DNA of 64,000 nucleotides from Rhynchopus sp. YZ270_cl-10. Lineage: Eukaryota; Euglenozoa; Diplonemea; Diplonemida; Diplonemidae. The notes beneath the pieces are model-generated. The model was not told where the DNA came from. It ran no database searches and was given only the letters and a program-made list of their open reading frames with translations. The stretch is from assembly GCA_964035575.1 (NCBI GenBank), contig OZ037889.1, forward strand, positions 62,001 to 126,000. The letters run 5' to 3'. This document shows positions 45,946 to 55,862 of the stretch, one piece after another (the first letter of the stretch is position 1; each line of letters begins with the position of its first letter). Position numbers and translations under genes: made by a program.

Positions 45946-46042
45946 CCGAGTTGAGACGGACTCGGGCGGACTCGAGACGGACTTTCAAAGTCCGCCAAAG
46001 TCCGTCTCAACTCAGGCTGACTCCGGCGGACTCAGGCGGGAC
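45946..46042. repeat. Foldback with repeated GGCGGACT blocks
   Basis: GAGTTGAGACGGACT and AGTCCGTCTCAACTC are perfect arms; GGCGGACT recurs on both sides. Confidence 0.65.
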
Positions 46043-46602
46043 CCACGAAGTATAGGGGTTGGGAGGGAAATAAACACTCGTTTTGAGGTCGTCCTGTGCC
46101 CCCCTTAAATTGTGGAACGATTTCGTACCGGTCCACGACCATGAGCATCGATTTGCTTCATGGTTGAACGCAATTGACTAGGCCAAAAAAGAGAAGGTAT
46201 TTTTTTTTTTTTGAGTCTTCTCGTGTTTACTAGTCGTCATATGAAAACCTACCCTCCCCAAAGTGAAGACCTGCCCCTATGGAAGCCTGCACTGACCCAA
46301 TGTATTATCAAATCTGTCTAAGATAATACGGACTGCATTTTCCTAATTCGATTCTGGGCACTTACCCAGAACAAACTTTTTTTTTGTACGAACTGACTAA
46401 AAGGAAAGGTGGCAGGTTTGTGCCATCAATGGCAAAAAAAGCAACTGTTGCAACAAAATTTTTAAAAAAAATGAAAAATGAACACATCCACATACAAGTA
46501 AAACGGACGTCACGGAAATGAAAAAAAAATGCTCGACCCACTGCCGTCGTTGCCGTGAAAAATAAAAAAAAAACGGCCGTGAAAAAAAAGCGCCTTTCTT
46601 GT

Positions 46603-46656
46603 GTACAAAAATTTCACGGCCGTTAAAAAAAAACAACGGCCGTGAAATTTTTGTAC
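46603..46656. repeat. Perfect hairpin with ACGGCCGT arms
   Basis: GTACAAAAATTTCACGGCCG and its exact inverse are separated by an A-rich spacer. Related ACGGCCGT blocks recur at 48199-48305 near the other end of the element. Confidence 0.85.
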
Positions 46657-46672
46657 AGGTCTTTGAAGGAAC

Positions 46673-47150
46673 ACACAGTACACAGTACACAGTACACAGT
46701 ACACAGTACACAGTACACAGTACACAGTACACAGTACACAGTACACAGTACACAGTACACAGTACACAGTACACAGTACACAGTACACAGTACACAGTAC
46801 ACAGTACACAGTACACAGTACACAGTACACAGTACACAGTACACAGTACACAGTACACAGTACACAGTACACAGTACACAGTACACAGTACACAGTACAC
46901 AGTACACAGTACACAGTACACAGTACACAGTACACAGTACACAGTACACAGTACACAGTACACAGTACACAGTACACAGTACACAGTACACAGTACACAG
47001 TACACAGTACACAGTACACAGTACACAGTACACAGTACACAGTACACAGTACACAGTACACAGTACACAGTACACAGTACACAGTACACAGTACACAGTA
47101 CACAGTACACAGTACACAGTACACAGTACACAGTACACAGTACACAGTAC
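46673..47150. repeat. Heptamer satellite (ACACAGT), about 68 perfect copies
   Basis: 478 bp of the 7-bp unit with no variant seen. Seven is not a multiple of three, so each frame cycles through all three phases and all six frames stay open, giving heptapeptide repeats that I do not regard as protein. It sits inside the 1.8-kb element. Confidence 0.97.
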
Positions 47151-47861
47151 CATCTGTAATCTTCTTCCGCAGCGTCCCAAGCGTCTCATAACCTCTTATT
47201 ACTCTTTGCCCGAGAAGGATGCGTGTGGACTCACTCAACCCCGTTCATCACTCTTGTGCCAAAGAAAACATCGGGCAAACAGTACAAGTTCACGGGAGCA
47301 AAGGGGTGGACCCCTCCCTCTGCGCGTATCTCGCCAACGTAGCGAAGAAGATCCAGAGGTGTGCAAAACGTGACGCGGTCTATTTTCCGACAAAAAGGAC
47401 GGAGGATAGTTGTTCAATGGTGTGCTGATTCTGTCGGAAGATTTTGCACGCTGAAGAACACCGCAAATGGTTCAACACAAATGAGGTTCGTCTCACAGTA
47501 TTGATGTGTGCTCCACAACGGAAAGCCCATCAAATATGAGAAGAGTACTTTGCTCAAGAACCGGTTACAAGTGCTGAAACACGAGAAATATGCTACTCTG
47601 AAGAACCGGGAGCACGTACAAGTGCTCAGAAATGCCACACGCTCCAACTACAATTAACAGTAGGGTGAAAACCTGGGCGGGCAGCGGGAGACCAGCGCAG
47701 TGAGGAGAGCCAGGAGCGCAGGGCACGCAGGTGATGGTTTGGATAAGTCCATTTCCTGTGAGAGTGGAATCCGGTCGAAGTCATAGTGGGGACGGAACAA
47801 AGGTTGCAGCTGAGCTGTTCTCCAGGCGTGAGTGGCAGATTGTTGATACGGAGGCTGTTGT

Positions 47862-48085
47862 TCAGAGACAACCGGTGCAGACGCTGGAGGTAGCATCAAT
47901 ATTGTCCTTCAGGGCAGTAGGGATAACTCCACAGTTCGACACGCAGTTAGGCCACGGCGACCTGTCAGCAGTTGTGACGAAGTGGAAACTAGGATCTGAG
48001 CGTATAGCATCGCAGGCAGGGCAGGACCACCATAAGTGCTCATTCGTGTCGTCAGCTTCCCGATCGCAGTGGGGCCGAATTTTTT
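47862..48085 (-). mobile_element. LINE (non-LTR retrotransposon) C-terminal fragment
   Basis: The minus-strand frame reads RPHCDREADDTNEHLWWSCP, then ACDAIR and later WPNCVSNCGVIPTAL before a stop. The C...H...WW.CPA pattern followed by WPxCxxxCGxxP is typical of the segment after the reverse transcriptase and nuclease in many protist LINEs. Only this tail of about 70 codons is present; no reverse transcriptase motif is seen. It is a truncated copy captured in the larger element. Confidence 0.55.
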
Positions 48086-48379
48086 TGCATTTTTTATGTT
48101 GCTTTTACCGCCCCAAGAATGACTTGGGAGGGATGGGAAAGGGGGTTGGCCCTGTCTACGAACGAAAAAGAAGAAACAAGCAAAAAGCGTGGAAATATTT
48201 CACGGCCGTGATCAATGCAAAATTTCACGGCCGTTAAATTTTTCAGATTTTCTTCACGGCCGTGACCTCCCCGACAAAAAAATTTTTTTCCCGTCGTGAC
48301 GGCCGTTATACTTGTATGCATCCAGCACGCAAAAAAAAAAAATAAAAAAATGCCCCTTTACAAAAACAAAAAACAAAGG

Positions 48380-50023
48380 CTACGCTGCGGGGTCAGTGTG
48401 CGCTGCTGATTCCTTCTTTTCTTTCGCTGCCTCTTCTTCGATGCACTGTGGTTTTGTTTGTTTATTTGAAAACTTGGTTGTAGTGTCGACACGCGAGGAT
48501 GCACAAACCACTACTATTTCTTTGTTTGTTTATTCTTTTTGTTCTGCATACCTTCACACAAGTGCACTTGAAGAGGTAGTGATCGAGCAGCTGCTCCTGC
48601 CTGACTTTCAGTTCTGCGTCTTCGTCGATATATGAGATGCAGAGCTCGTCACCCTTCTTGATGGGGCAGAGCGCGTGCACGATGAGCGTCTCGTCGTTGT
48701 CGTCACCGTATGACACCTGAGGTGGTTGGCAATGGTTTACAAACATAACACCTTATGCAACTTCGCCCCATGTATCACCTCACACAGAACGGAGGGGAAG
48801 CAGTTGAGTGATTAGCATGGGGTGCAGCAAAGAGGGAGAGGGAGAGGGGGAGGAAGTGTTGCATACCTGAATGTTCGGACGGCAAGAGTGGTTGAAGCAG
48901 GAACATATCCGGTACACTCCCTGTGCAGTGGTGTGCAGTGTGGGTTGTTTTGTTGTATAAAGGGCAAAAGGTGTTGCATACCTGTCCACGTGTGGAGTAC
49001 TGGAGGGTGGGGTTGTTCTTTGCGAGCGACTTCATTGCTTTGTAGTCCTTTTTGCTGCCGTTTTCCTTGAGCCACGCGACGTATTGCAACCATGGTGAGG
49101 TGGGCCGCCTCTCCTGCCCGTTGAGGAGGATGGCACCGAGCAACCGCGAGAGCCTGTCCTCTGTCAAGAGCAAACACGACTCGTCGACCTTGAAGACGGC
49201 GCGCAAAAGCTTCATTGCCTTCGCCAGCGTCTGCTCCTTCGTGCGTGTCGCCTCCTCGGAGTCATCCTTGGCATCCGCATCCTCTTCATCCAGCAGGTAT
49301 TTGAACACAAAACGCTGCCACGGACACGAAATCAGCATCGCAAACGGCGCGGTCACTTCTTCCACAGACTTCCCACTTTTCATCCCTGCATACATGATAG
49401 CCTGCAAAAGTGATATTCAAATATCCCAAAAGACTCAAAACACACACTCACAAAAAAAAAAAACATACCAACATATGCTGCGCAAGGTGGAAGGTATCGG
49501 AGTAGTCAATACCTCCCTGGATCCAGCTTTCTGTGATGTATTCTTCGTAGCACTTCTTTTGCTCGTCGTCCATGGCACCGACGCAGAGGGAGTTGTGGAA
49601 GCTGTTGTGCGCGAGGAGGCGGTTTGCCTCTGTGCTGTAGACCTGTTTGCAGCCTTTGTCAGCGTTCTCGCAGGCGACGATGTCGAGGCTGGGTGAGAAC
49701 TCATCCACCTGCGGCAGCTCTGTGTCTGCAAAGGCAGACGCCGCACGCAGCAGGTTCACCTTCGGTGTCTCCAAGCTCTTCAGCGTCATGGCACAGCACA
49801 CAATCCCGTCCCTCATGTCGTCCATATTCTGCGCGCACGACAGCGCATGCTCCGTGATCACCGTATCGTCGTAGCGGAACTCCGTCAGCGCAATCACGCC
49901 CTTCCCCTTGCCCTCAATCATCGCAACCTTCACCAGCTCGTCCTTGCACAGCTCCCGGTACATCTCTTCATCGTGCGTCACCGTAGGCTCTTCGGTGTAC
50001 AAAGGGTCATCTATCGTTGGCAT
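48380..50023 (-). CDS. SMYD5-like SET-domain methyltransferase
   Basis: Five exons (49469-50023, 48982-49401, 48867-48920, 48552-48716 and 48380-48445) give 419 residues, all joined in phase 0. A segment near residue 115 (ACENADKGCKQVYSTEANRL, then HNSLC) resembles a MYND finger with two zinc Cys replaced, as in SMYD5-like proteins. The SET core is clear: CSCFNHSCRPNIQVSYGDDN, then GDELCISYID, followed by the post-SET cysteines CTCVKC. NHSCRPN and the Tyr of SYID form the cofactor and lysine channel, so activity is expected. The substrate is unknown (histone H4, H3 or ribosomal protein in other SMYD5s). The Lys/Glu/Ala tail is short. The class G repeat lies in intron 4. Confidence 0.87.
48466..48515 (-). 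repeat. Class G repeat inside SMYD intron 4
   Basis: TTGAAAACTTGGTTGTAGTG, then TCGACACGCGAGGATGC, and AACCACTACTA. GTAGTG pairs with CACTAC. It fills about half of the 106-nt intron. Confidence 0.6.
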
Positions 50024-50035
50024 CTTCCCCAGTTC

Positions 50036-50037
50036 CT
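50036..50037 (-). promoter_or_regulatory. Possible spliced-leader acceptor AG for the SMYD gene
   Basis: TTTACACCCTTCAG on the minus strand sits 12 nt before the ATG, with no upstream exon evident. It is equally explained by a cis-intron in the 5' UTR. Confidence 0.4.
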
Positions 50038-50400
50038 GAAGGGTGTAAAGGTTACAGTTTTCTTTTTAAAAGCCTCTACAGAAGAAAGGATGAAGGCTTT
50101 GTCTAAAATATGTTCAATATGAGTCAAAGTGGGTCAGAAAAAGGGGCAATGTCGTACGACGACAACAAGCCCTCTACCGAGGACGCAGAACCCACCCAGA
50201 TGAAACCAGAGATGAGCTACAACACCCCAAGCCAACAGCTATCGAAAACGAGTTCAAAGACGGTTCTTCAAAGAATAGTGAACAGAGGGAGCAGTCAACG
50301 GTGAAAAGGAGGATGCATGCTCAGAAGCCGTATCTCCGAGACTCACACCGCAAAGGCGAAGACCAACATGCGAGCACCGTCTCTGCCCTCATCGCCCCTC

Positions 50401-50556
50401 CTAGTCATACCTAGAAAGCGAATTTCGTATTCGGCCTACATTCGGATCCGAATATGGCATATTCGGCCTATATTCGGTTCCGAATATAGGGCGAATATGC
50501 CATATTCGGATCCGAATGTAGGGCGAATATGAAATTCGCTTTCTAGGTATGACTAG
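50401..50556. mobile_element. Near-perfect 156-bp palindrome, MITE-like
   Basis: The arms are CATACCTAGAAAGCGAATTTC and its inverse, continuing almost to the centre through ATTCGGATCCGAATATGGC blocks with 2-3 mismatches. CTAGT lies directly outside both CATAC ends (CCTAGT left, ACTAGT right), a likely 6-bp target duplication with one mismatch. It has no coding content. Confidence 0.8.
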
Positions 50557-51406
50557 TGGGGACAAAACGCTTCTGAGGAGATAGTGCCCTGCGAGCGGTA
50601 TGGGAAAAGAATGTGCCTACCAGCGCAGATGAATGGCTAAGGAAGAGTAAGTTTGTTTTGATTATAGACTACTATTTTCACTCAATAGAAGCCACGGTTT
50701 TTTTCTTTTCACAGGATCCTTAACCGAGGAATAAGGGCATCACCCCTCTTAATCCCGATCCTCTTGAAAAAAAGTTAACCCTGAAAAGACCGGAAGTTCT
50801 TCAGGTCACAGTAAAGGGGGGATGTAAAGGGTTGGGGAAAAGCTATGAGAGGGAAGGGGAGGGTTTATATCATTCATTCCAAGAAGAGTATCACAAAAAA
50901 AGATAAAAAAAAAGTGCGTACGCTTTTCCCCCTCGAGGTCGTAGGGTGTTGGGAAGGGGGGGAAAAATGTAGATCTCTCTCTTCATACAGAGCTACATTA
51001 CGTTACGATATTATGTTTTCTTGTTGAACGAAAAAAAAAAAATGCGCATCTAAATGGGTGTGGCGAAGAGGTAAACCAAGGTTGACCTTTCAACAGCACC
51101 AACTTGGGGGGAGCCCTGGAGGGCTGTAAACAGTGAAGGTTCTATGGAGGGGTGGGGGGGTTTTTTCGGGGGAGGGCTACAACAACAACGTATCGTGTGT
51201 CGCGCTGCTGCTGTGATTGACAGGGGGAGGTGGGGAATTTTTGTGGGGATATTTGGTTGGGATGACAACAAAAAAAAAATTTTGCACAAGGTCTTTGGGC
51301 ACTTCTCTTGCTAACCAAGGCAAAATGAAAATGAGTTGAAAAAAAGTACTCAACGCCTCTAAGGACGATGAATACCAGGGGGAAAAAATGAAAAAAAAAA
51401 AAAAAA

Positions 51407-51446
51407 TAAGATAAACCTAAACCTCACTGTGCTTAGTCACCTTATT
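51407..51446 (-). repeat. Stem-loop, class A
   Basis: AATAAG and CTTATT outer arms, ATAAACCTAAACCTCACTGT then GCTTAGTCAC. The outer stem is different in sequence from other copies yet paired. Confidence 0.7.
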
Positions 51447-51782
51447 TTTTAAAAAAAAAGTGGGTTCGAATCCTGACAGCTATTGGGAAAAGTACAAAAT
51501 ACTCAGAGCGCATGCTGTGTTGTGTTGTACTGGACAGGGGGGGTGCTGCAGTTTTCACTCTAAAAAAAATCTTACAAAAAAAGAAGAATAAAATGTTAGA
51601 AAAGGCAGCAGAACAGAGTAGCGGTGCAGACTCTGCTGCGCCTGTTCTTTCTTTTAGTATTAACAAAAATCTAAGAAATGCTGGTCCTACAGGACGGCTG
51701 GTGGCTGAGGAATAGGCGACTGGGTTGGATGGGAACGTTGTGCAGAGAGGTGCAGAGGAGGAGGGGAGAGAGGCGTGGAGGT

Positions 51783-52691
51783 CTAGCAGTCGGGGAAGTC
51801 GGAGTTAAAGGACTGCAGCGACAGCTCCTCGCTAGGGAGCGAGCTTGCTGCCGTGCTGCGTGAGAGGTCCTCGTTGGAGGACAGCCCCTGGCTCAGCACC
51901 TCGTCGTCGTCACGAAGAAGGGACGTCCTCGTGTACATGTGGATCATCCCAGGCTTGTTCGTCCACTCAACGTCTCCTGCGCCCCACGGCAGCTCGTCGA
52001 ATGTGAAGTATTGGCACAGCTCGCTCTGAAGGGAGTTCTCGGGGCGTGTGTGCAGAACAAGGTCCTTCATCGTGAAGATGCGGGTGCCCGGCTTCAGGTC
52101 AAGCAGAGCATCGAGGATGAAGCAGTCGACCTTGAGCGGGAAGAATTTGTTCGCAAGCCACACAATGGTCACATCCTCGGCAATGCTGTCCCAGTGCTTG
52201 ACGATGTCGCCCTGGATGTAGTCCACACGCGGTGCGTCAAGTCCGTTGTTCTCTCTGAACTCCTGAAAACGTGGCGCAGCCTCCACACCAAGTGCGTAGT
52301 TCTCCTTCACCAGCTCCACACCAATGGCCTGGCACCCGACACGCGTTGCCCAGCTCTCGCACACGTTGCCCACTCCACTTCCGACGTCAAGGAAGACATC
52401 GTTCTTGGTGGCCTTCGACATGTGCATCATGCGCTCGATGAGCGGGTCCAGGATGCACTTCGGGCACTTTGCCCATGAGCCGTTCTTGCGCTTCTGCGAG
52501 CACAGTGCGTACACATCTGCCTTGGCGGCGGCCATGTCAGCTGCACTGAGGCGCAGGGGGACCTTCACCAGGGGCGCAAGGAACTGCTGCTTCGCGTGGC
52601 AGGCTGCGCGCGACGCATCCTCGTCGTAGTCCACGTCGTTGCACTCACGAAGGCGCTTCGATGCCCTCCTCGAGACGGTGGTTGCAGACAT
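51783..52691 (-). CDS. DOT1-like histone methyltransferase, copy A
   Basis: One exon, 302 residues from the ATG at 52691. The DOT1 fold signatures are DVFLDVGSGVGNVCESWATR (cofactor-binding motif I, about residue 110), a GVELVKENYALG acidic loop, YIQGDI, and VWLANKFFP, the counterpart of the catalytic NNFAF of DOT1. It should methylate histone H3 at the position equivalent to Lys79; trypanosomes have two such enzymes, DOT1A and DOT1B. CPKCILDPL adds a CxxC pair. Compared with copies B and C, residues around the catalytic loop and the last ten residues differ in a cluster. Confidence 0.87.
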   Translation of the reverse strand: MSATTVSRRASKRLRECNDVDYDEDASRAACHAKQQFLAPLVKVPLRLSAADMAAAKADVYALCSQKRKNGSWAKCPKCILDPLIERMMHMSKATKNDVFLDVGSGVGNVCESWATRVGCQAIGVELVKENYALGVEAAPRFQEFRENNGLDAPRVDYIQGDIVKHWDSIAEDVTIVWLANKFFPLKVDCFILDALLDLKPGTRIFTMKDLVLHTRPENSLQSELCQYFTFDELPWGAGDVEWTNKPGMIHMYTRTSLLRDDDEVLSQGLSSNEDLSRSTAASSLPSEELSLQSFNSDFPDC

Positions 52692-53329
52692 TGTTTGTGG
52701 GGTTGGTTGACAAAAAAAAATGTTCTGCACAGTGGTGTTTGGTGATGAAGGAAGATGGAGGAATGCACAAAAAGGTGAACTACTTTTTTTTCTGTTACGT
52801 TTTCTGTTTTGTTGGCCCTGTACGTTGCACACGGGCTGCTTTGAGTCTTGCAACACAGGATGGTGTTTATTGTTATGTTTTTTCTATCTTTTTATTTGTG
52901 TACGGTGCAGTTCTTCGCCCAACCTCCAGCGGGTAAAATGTGTTTCACACAGATTGCAGATTGTCCACACAAAAACAAAAGGCCACTGAACGTAGCCACA
53001 CAAAATTAGCGGGGGTGAATTAACACTGGTCTTTGGCCACTGCGTTTACTGTTGGTTAGGCGAAAGAACCAGCGCACTCAATAAAAAGGGAATATTACCC
53101 CTAACTTCGCGAGCTGAAAAAAAAAATTACCACTCAGAAGCAAACGCCAAGCATTTTAAAAAATGCTGTTATATTGTGATGAGCTGGGAGAAAAAAACGT
53201 GTTCTCACCAAAAAAAATAAACGCTCGGTTGTGTTGTCACCCTGTTAAAACAGGATGTGTTTCAAAAAACATTCAGGATTTCCCTTGGTAGTTCTGGCAA
53301 AAGACATACACCAAACGGAAGAAAAGAGA

Positions 53330-53380
53330 TGTTGAAAGTGCAAACGTCTCACCGTACATCGGCGGACGTAGGCACCCAAG
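53330..53380 (-). repeat. Stem-loop, class C
   Basis: GTTGAAAGTGCAAACGTCTC then ACCGTACATCGGCGGACGT and AGGCACC. GTGC/GCAC, ACGTC/GACGT and CACCG/CGGCG stack into one long stem. Confidence 0.75.
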
Positions 53381-53400
53381 AGAAAAGAAAGAGAGAAAAC

Positions 53401-53437
53401 TTGTAAGATGAATGTGTCTCTCACACACATCTTACAA
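53401..53437 (-). repeat. Stem-loop, class D, best-preserved copy
   Basis: TTGTAAGATG and CATCTTACAA are perfect arms; TGTGT and ACACA extend them; the loop is CTCTC. Confidence 0.8.
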
Positions 53438-53695
53438 AAAACTTGTCAATGAAAAATGAAAAATGCACTTTCGAAAAACGTGAAAAAGCCAATCCATCTT
53501 CCTCTAAACAAAACGCATCATTATCATCGTGACAATCGCACTTTTGCGTAATTTCTATTAGGGAGCTTTTAGTATCTAGATCTAGGGCAGGGTGTGGGGA
53601 GAGCATTGATGGTACCTAAGGGGCAGTATCTAGTGGGTGGTGTCTAGGTGTGGGTGTCGCAGAAGGTGGAGAAGAGGTGGAGGTGGCTTGCTGTT

Positions 53696-54607
53696 CTACT
53701 CTGCGACAGAGAAGTTGCTGTTCAACGACTGCAGCGACAGCTCCTCGCTAGGGAGCGAGCTTGCTGCCGTGCTGCGTGAGAGGTCCTCGTTGGAGGACAG
53801 CCCCTGGCTCAGCACCTCGTCGTCGTCACGAAGAAGGGACGTCCTCGTGTACATGTGGATCATCCCAGGCTTGTTCGTCCACTCAACATCTCCTGCGCCC
53901 CACGGCAGCTCGTCGAATGTGAAGTATTGGCACAGTTCGCTCTGAAGGGAGTCCTCGGGGCGTGTGTGCAGAACAAGGTCCTTCATCGTGAAGATGCGGG
54001 TGCCCGGCTTCAGGTCAAGAATCGCGTCCACCATGAAACAGTCAAGTGAAACTGGGAAACATTTGTTTGCAATCCACACAATGGTCGCGTCCTCAGCAAT
54101 GCTGTCCCAGTGCTTCTTGATGTCGCCCTGGATGTAGTCCACACGCGGTGCGTCAAGTCCGTTGTTCTCTCTGAACTCCTGAAAGCGTGGCGCAGCCTCC
54201 ACACCAAGTGCGTAGTTCTCCTTCACCAGCTCCACGCCAATGGTCTGGCACCCGACACGTGTTGCCCAGCTCTCGCACACATTGCCCATTCCACTTCCGA
54301 CGTCAAGGAAGACATCGTTCTTGGTAGCCTTCGACATGTGCATCATGCGCTCGATGAGCGGGTCCAGGATGCACTTCGGACACTTCCCCCAGGCACCGTT
54401 CTTGCGCTTCTGCGAGCACAGTGCGTACACATCTGCCTTGGCGGCGGCCATGTCAGCTGCACTGAGGCGCAGGGGGACCTTCACCAGGGGCGCAAGGAAC
54501 TGCTGCTTCGCGTGGCAGGCTGCGCGCGACGCATCCTCGTCGTAGTCCACGTCGTTGCACTCACGAAGGCGCTTCGATGCCCTCCTCGAGACGGTGGTTG
54601 CAGACAT
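53696..54607 (-). CDS. DOT1-like histone methyltransferase, copy B
   Basis: One exon, 303 residues. It keeps the cofactor motif (DVFLDVGSGMGNVCESWATR), the GVELVKENYALG loop and YIQGDI. The catalytic-loop region reads VWIANKCFPVSLDCFMVDAI against VWLANKFFPLKVDCFILDAL in copy A. The end is SLNSNFSVAE rather than SFNSDFPDC. It is almost identical to copy C in the body, and shares its 5' flank with copy A. Confidence 0.87.
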   Translation of the reverse strand: MSATTVSRRASKRLRECNDVDYDEDASRAACHAKQQFLAPLVKVPLRLSAADMAAAKADVYALCSQKRKNGAWGKCPKCILDPLIERMMHMSKATKNDVFLDVGSGMGNVCESWATRVGCQTIGVELVKENYALGVEAAPRFQEFRENNGLDAPRVDYIQGDIKKHWDSIAEDATIVWIANKCFPVSLDCFMVDAILDLKPGTRIFTMKDLVLHTRPEDSLQSELCQYFTFDELPWGAGDVEWTNKPGMIHMYTRTSLLRDDDEVLSQGLSSNEDLSRSTAASSLPSEELSLQSLNSNFSVAE

Positions 54608-55383
54608 TGTTTGTGGGGTTGGTTGACAAAAAAAATGTTCTGCACAGTGGTGTTTGGTGATGAAGGAAGATGGAGGAATGCACAAAAAGGTGAACTACTT
54701 TTTTGCTGTTTACGCTTTCTGTTTTGTTGGCCCTGTACGTTGCACACGGGCTGCTTTGAGTCTTGCAACACAGGATGGTGTTTATTGTTATGTTTTTTTT
54801 CTATCTTTTTATTTGTGTACGGTGCAGTTCTTCGCCCAACCTCCAGCGGGTAAAATGTGTTTCACAGATTTCAGATTGTCCACACAAAAACAAAAGGGCC
54901 ACTGAACGTAGCCACACAAAATTAGCGGGGGGAGCAATTAACACTGGTCTTTGGCTACTGCGTTTACGGTTGGTTGGGCGAAAGAGCCAGCGCACAGGGG
55001 GCTGTGGTGTGCCTATCCAAATAGACAGAACAAAATTTGGTACTTTTCCAACCCAACATTTTTATGGTTATGGCCTTTACATTTTGCACCCCTTGCTCCC
55101 CCTCCCCGGAAAAAATAAATCTCACTCAATAAAAAGATGGTAAGATTACCCCTAACTTCTCGATCTTAGTCACAAAAAAATTACCACTCGGAAGCAAACG
55201 CCAAGCATTTTAAAAAATGCTGTTATATTGTGATGAGCTGGGAGAAAAAAACGTGTTCTCACCAAAAAAAATAAACGCTCGGTTGTTTTGTCACCCTGTT
55301 AAAACAGGATGTGTTTCAAAAATCATTCAGGATTTCCCTTGGTAGTTCTGGCAAAAGAGATACACCAAACGGAAGAAAAGAGA

Positions 55384-55434
55384 TGTTGAAAGTGCAAACG
55401 TCTCACCGTACATCGGCCGACGTAGGCACCCAAG
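55384..55434 (-). repeat. Stem-loop, class C (duplicate of 53330)
   Basis: Same as the copy at 53330 apart from CGGCCGACGT for CGGCGGACGT; it arose with the segmental duplication. Confidence 0.75.
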
Positions 55435-55453
55435 AGAAAAAAAAAGAAAAAAC

Positions 55454-55490
55454 TTGTAAGATGAATGTGTCTCTCACACACATCTTACAA
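55454..55490 (-). repeat. Stem-loop, class D (duplicate of 53401)
   Basis: Identical core to the copy at 53401, carried along by the segmental duplication. Confidence 0.8.
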
Positions 55491-55751
55491 AAAACTTGTC
55501 AATGAAGAATGAAAAATGCACTTTCGAAAAACGTGAAAAAGCCAATCCATCTTCCTCTAAACAAAACGCATCATTATCATCGTGACAATCGCGCTTTTGC
55601 GTAATTTCTATTAGGGGTGGGGTGGGGGTACTGAGGGATAAAAAACCCGCCCAGGCATAGTACCAGATAATGCGGCAAATAAAAGTGCTGGTCAGTGAAC
55701 GTGAAGACATCTCTTACGCAGACAATGTGCCTACAGACACACAGAAAAGCG

Positions 55752-55794
55752 TTGTAGCTGACTCTAAGCCTGCGTGGTCACCTTGCAAGGAAAC
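55752..55794 (-). repeat. Stem-loop, class A variant
   Basis: AGCTGACTCTAAGCCTGCGT then GGTCACCTTGC. The inner stem is shortened. Confidence 0.5.
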
Positions 55795-55823
55795 CCTAGG
55801 CAGGTAACAACGTACAAAGAAGT

Positions 55824-55862
55824 CTTGAAACACGAACGCGCCTCTCGTGCACACACACACAC
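55824..55862 (-). repeat. Stem-loop, B/D hybrid
   Basis: CTTGAAACACGAACGCGCCT then CTCGTGCACACACAC. It opens like class B and has GTGC/GCGC arms like class D. Confidence 0.5.

Larger units (their letters stand above)
46491..48318. mobile_element. 1.8-kb terminal-inverted-repeat element with 6-bp target duplication
   Basis: The left end begins CATACAAGTA, then AACGG and CGTCACG; the right end is its inverse with 2 mismatches in 24. CATCCA flanks both sides exactly (46485-46490 and 48319-48324). Just inside each end are ACGGCCGT palindromes, including a perfect 22-bp-arm hairpin at 46603-46656. The body holds the heptamer satellite (46673-47150), an unassigned stretch (47151-47860) and a LINE fragment (47862-48085). 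I see no transposase, so it looks non-autonomous and moved by enzymes encoded elsewhere. DNA-transposon class is inferred from the ends and duplication only. Confidence 0.8.
44184..48379. other. 4.2-kb gene-free region dominated by repeats
   Basis: No host gene. It holds a tandem repeat (44252-44312), class G and H repeats, a class D stem-loop, a foldback (45946-46042) and the 1.8-kb inverted-repeat element at 46491-48318. Confidence 0.55.
50024..51782. other. Spacer between SMYD and DOT1-A
   Basis: No supported gene. The plus-strand ORF 50110-50304 has a fairly coding-like, Ser/Thr/Gln-rich translation but no family match and is against the gene direction. A palindrome (50401-50556) and a class A stem-loop (51407-51446) lie here. 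Confidence 0.45.
52692..53695. repeat. Duplicated 5' flank of DOT1-A and 3' flank of DOT1-B
   Basis: 52692-53560 matches 54608-55613 with small indels, including a class C and a class D stem-loop in each. 53572-53695 matches 56036-56177. The two blocks mark the borders of separate duplication events. Confidence 0.85.

Noticed and set aside
46673-47150. Heptamer array as a telomere
   Set aside because: It is internal, inside a mobile element, and not G-rich like known telomere repeats.
46397-47373. Long ORFs in several frames giving VYCVLCT or HSTQYTV repeats
   Set aside because: They are readings of the heptamer satellite, which is open in all six frames; no start context or non-repeat domain supports a protein.
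50110-50304. Plus-strand Ser/Gln-rich ORF as a gene
   Set aside because: It opposes all other genes, lacks a family match and is short; left as spacer.
51460-51480. tRNA T-loop-like GGGTTCGAATCC
   Set aside because: No matching T-stem, anticodon arm or acceptor stem around it.
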